From Cercis canadensis (lineage: Eukaryota > Streptophyta > Magnoliopsida > Fabales > Fabaceae): 64,000 bases of DNA. Positions 60,667 to 64,000 of this stretch are shown here, piece after piece; position 1 is the first letter of the stretch, and every line of letters starts with the position of its first letter. Made by a program: the position numbers and the translations under genes. The notes beneath the pieces were generated by a model that saw nothing but the letters and a program-made list of their open reading frames with translations, made no database searches and was not told where the DNA came from. The DNA is taken from assembly GCA_003255065.1 (NCBI GenBank), contig QAOA01001229.1:690811-754810 (forward strand). Direction: 5' to 3'.

Positions 60667-62883
60667 GGTATTTCTCAAATTTCATTGTTTTTCTGTAAGT
60701 TATTTATTTACACTATCATGTTTCCTCCAAATGGGTTATGGATTGAGAGAGAGCCAGTTTTAGAGATCGATTGGTTAGTTGTTGTTCTACTTGGCCTCGC
60801 CCATGATGAAAAGGGAATTAATTGCGCACAGCATTTGTTGAGGAAAATTGGAGGCAGAGACAAGTGCAAAGAGTGCCAAAGAAAATGAAGTTTTTGTTGT
60901 ATTCTAGGTAGATTGGTCATTTACAGATGTACAAAGTGGTTTAAATTTGGATAGTGAAGTTGTGGACAAATTCGACACACGTTGATTAGTCCTTGTCTTC
61001 CTCTCTTTGTAGCCATCAATTTTGTCTAGTGGGATATTTATTTCAATAAAATTCTTTTTATTATTTTTTGTTTTAACATAATAACACAAAGACATGCAAA
61101 CCTAAATATTTTATAAATTTAAATGATCTAATGACTTCTTTTAACTTTTCTTATACGGGATTATATGGAATTTACTCAAGTTGAAAAATCTGCCGACTGA
61201 TAAGTACATAAGCTCAGGACAAGTGTTAGGTGAGTGAATTGAATTGAGCAAATCAATAATAGTCTATGGTTTTAGAATATTCAAATTTCACTTTAATCAT
61301 TTCTTATGGAATAAGTAACAAGTCTTTAAAAATAAACACTCGCAAAAAGTCAAGCTGGGAGCCACGTTTTCTCTTTGGTCGTGTTGTGTTTAATTTCTGA
61401 GTTGATCACTCGCTCATGGCCAGCAAGTAGGTTCAATTCAATAGGTGTATTCGCAAGTTCATCAACTATTACTTAATGCTTACAAAAGCAGAGATCCATT
61501 ACTTTCATTCTTGCTTCCCACCTGAAATTAATACACGTGAAACATTGTGTTGGGTGTGACACTATTTTGTAGGACATATCCCTGTGGCATAGTCTACATC
61601 TCTTTCAAGATGAAGATGAATTAAATACACATTTGGTATTCCTACTTCAAATTTGTTTGGCATGTGATTCAAATCAAAGGAATTTTCTAGTCTCCTTTTC
61701 CATTTTTGTGGATTTCTTTCACAACACTGTTTTAGATTAGATCCATCCTCCAATACCAAACCTTGACTAATGGCTACCCCGAAAGAGGAACGCATTTGGT
61801 AGGAAAACCTTGACTACTATATGAGAAAATTGCATACCTCATAACTCTCAAGGAAGATGGTGTTTACATACTTAATTTAAGTGATGTAAAACTTTTGAAT
61901 TCTGTAAGAAAAAAATTAATTAAATTGAAATGTTACAATGTACGGAGATGTAGAAGAAATATGTGTCTAACAAGTAACAAGTGAGCAAAAAACAGAACAT
62001 TACAACAATAGCATCAAGAACTGCCGACGGGCCTTTTGTTCATTAACACGCTTGCATTCTACCCAACTCAACTTAACCACCCCTTCTCCCACACCTCAAT
62101 ACCTCAACCCCAAAATTTTTTCTATGTTTTTTTTTTTAAAAGATATATTATGATATGTGTTTTTATATTACTTTTCTTTTTGGTACAATGGCAAAGCCAA
62201 TAAACATATTCTATTACTAAGCCTAATAATATTTTTCTCTCTCGTCTCTATATGGTGTAACTCTTTTAATAACCCACAGTTTTTTTTTTTTACTAAAATC
62301 ATTCTCAAGAGTATGTTTAAATTCAAAGTTATAATCAAAATACACATAAAAAAAAAGTGTAAGTTGAAGAGTGTGCAAATTAATCTCACTAAGCAAGCAA
62401 TTCCACTCCATATTTTGTTAATTATAAGTTGATTGAATTTCATGATTTCACTTGAAGAACCCTTTATTTTAAAAGAAAAATATTTATAGCTTCAAATAAT
62501 AATATAATTGATTATTAAAATTTCTATTCTTTATTAAATTAGATTTTGGTATGAAAATGTTAATGGATAAATCTTTTACAATTCTTACAGAAATCCAAAC
62601 ATCATCCTTAGCTCAACTATAACCTGTTTAGTTGCATTTAGCCCACTGATGTTATTGGAGCAAAGCAAAAATGTTTAGCCCATTTATCCGCCCGCCATTC
62701 CTACAACTGTCCAGTTGTTTTGCTGGGTCGATGTGGTTCACAACTATGCCTTTAACGACTATGTTTCGTACATCATAGAATCATGGATGAATGGTCATGC
62801 GTTCCTTCTGCTGCTGATGATTTTGCAGAGCTTCTCTGATCTGATTCCATAACCATAGCGAGCAACAAAATCTCCTTCTTTCT
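60667..62883. other. Spacer between TBL and GNAT genes
   Basis: Contains the TBL 3' UTR and the promoter of the GNAT gene. No other gene was recognised. An open frame on the minus strand (61562-61795) has no known motif. Confidence 0.5.
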
Positions 62884-63569
62884 ATGGCTGTAGTTGTTTC
62901 CCTCTCCTTCCCCTTAGATCCACAGAATCTTCACTACCAGTGCCGCTTCAACACCACCAATCTCTGTAAACCTCATCAAACGCGTCTCTTTACTCTCTCA
63001 ACTCCTCACTACAAACACCCACTTTCCCTTTTCCATAAAGAGGGCAACTTTAGCTTCAAATCTTCATCTTCATCTTCCTCCCATTCTTCCTCGACAACCA
63101 CCACCACCACCTCGTCCAATCTCGAAGACCCATTTCGGACCGGTCGGTTTCTTGGCAATGATGAGCTTGAAAAGCTCAAATTCCTTGAAAATTTCAGGTA
63201 TTTTCAGGAATTGAAATCTGGGTCGATGTGGGTTCGCGTAATGAGGCCAGAGGAAATGGATATCACCGTTGGGTTGCTTGCCGTATCCTTCGCCGAGTCA
63301 ATGCAGTTGCCGTCTGGTTATGTTTCTGTGTTGAAGTTCTTGGTAAAGCAGTATTTGATTGAAAGAAGAACTTCAATGCCGCACATGGCTACGCTTATTG
63401 GATTTTACAGAGGGATGGTGGAAGGTGGTGAAGAACAAGAAGTGCAGCTAGCGGGGACTGTGGAGGTTTGTTTTAACAAGAGGGGTGCCAACGCTTCTCC
63501 CCCTACACCAACGCCTCCCAAGGATTCGCCTTACATATCTAACATGGCTGTGAAAAGGTCTCTTAGGAG
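62884..63569 (+). CDS. Plastid GNAT-family N-acetyltransferase, first exon (partial)
   Basis: Transfers acetyl from acetyl-CoA to an amine; plastid GNATs modify protein N-termini and lysines. The visible exon encodes 228 residues and ends at AG|GTAACT. Residues 1 to about 75 are rich in Ser, Thr, His and basic residues with a long Ser/Thr run, as in a plastid transit peptide. The catalytic domain begins near MWVRVMRPEEMD and includes LLAVSFAESM, LAGTVEVCFN and YISNMAVKRSLRR. The last marks the start of the acetyl-CoA-binding RxxGxG/A loop, which the intron splits. The remaining exon(s) must lie beyond the window. By neighbourhood it may be the GNAT5 type. The start is the first ATG. Confidence 0.85.
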
Positions 63570-64000
63570 GTAACTTTGCTTTAGCTTACTAGACTTCTAG
63601 CTGCTCCAGTTAAAATGCAAGTTCAATTAATATTTCTTTAATTGGTATATTCACAAACGCATCTGATGTGTTTGTCCATTTCCGCACCCAAAGTTCATTG
63701 GTAAAAAGGGAAAATTAGGATTTCTGGCTGAGGAAATGATTGAATCAGTGTAGCTGATGAACTTCAGTAAATAGACAGATGCATGGTTGAAATTAGTTTC
63801 ATGGATTCAAACATTCAAAAGGGCAGAAACATGAATTACACCATGAATATTGAGTCATCTAGTGCAGCCAGTAGGTTCAACAGTCGTATTGGCAAAACTT
63901 CATTTGTTCTTTAAGAATCCAAGCGGATATAGTACAGTAATGAATTGCTTTACTGGTCTTGCCTTTTCAAATTATATTAAAATTTCGCTCCTACAGTTCT
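63570..64000 (+). other. Intron 1 of the GNAT gene (truncated by window end)
   Basis: Begins with GTAACT. No continuing exon with the acetyl-CoA loop was seen before the window ends. Confidence 0.6.

Noticed and set aside
61562..61795. Minus-strand 77-codon open frame
   Set aside because: No recognised family; possibly a transposon scrap but nothing firm to support it.

Overview
The window is nuclear DNA of a flowering plant, almost certainly a eudicot. It is AT-rich. Its genes are split by GT-AG introns, and six of them belong to plant or plastid families (D1-type cyclin, PRIN2, nucleobase-ascorbate transporter, DUF4228, trichome-birefringence-like, plastid GNAT). Small non-autonomous transposons and tRNA-derived retroposons fill the spaces between genes. 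I cannot name the species from sequence alone.

Layout. 1-5166: AT-rich intergenic DNA with one SINE (2791-2967), one Mutator-like MITE (4075-4617) and the promoter of the first gene. 5167-7458 (+): CYCD1-type D cyclin, six exons, 338 aa. 7459-15309: almost 8 kb without a gene. 15310-20295 (+): PRIN2-like plastid protein, three exons with a 3.5 kb intron, preceded by a truncated near-identical copy of its own 5' end. 20656-21762 (-): DUF4228 protein, three exons, convergent with PRIN2. 21763-30089: gene-free, with two TIR elements. 30490-34609 (-): complete 14-exon nucleobase-ascorbate transporter (NAT, 534 aa). 36603-41032 (-): a second NAT locus, broken by a 301-base gap with exons 11-13 present on both sides. 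45179-45893: decayed DUF295-like sequence. 46478-49408 (-): LSM12, four exons, 181 aa. 49640-50141 (-): truncated SHAQKYF-type MYB. 51041-52175: a hAT-like element carrying the 5' end of a CYP51 gene. 50894-53772: three copies of a tRNA-like sequence. 59217-60666 (+): TBL/xyloglucan O-acetyltransferase-like protein. 62884-end (+): first exon of a plastid-targeted GNAT acetyltransferase.

The genes do not form a pathway. They are independent housekeeping or developmental loci covering cell-cycle entry, plastid transcription, nucleobase transport, RNA metabolism, wall acetylation and plastid protein acetylation. From memory, neighbouring Arabidopsis genes match two blocks here: PRIN2, DUF4228 and NAT8, and CYCD1, LSM12, TBL27 and GNAT. 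This suggests an old conserved gene neighbourhood.

Most informative observations: (i) a tandem-duplication junction where NAT downstream DNA abuts a 27 bp piece of LSM12 exon 3; (ii) the hAT-like element with 8 bp target duplication that has captured a CYP51 promoter and N-terminal coding region; (iii) three tRNA-like copies with a compensatory base-pair change in a hairpin; (iv) five places where a single N separates two near-identical direct repeats, which looks like unmerged assembly overlaps and creates false duplicates. Exon positions were derived by hand from splice consensus, reading frame and family knowledge; no search or alignment program was run.
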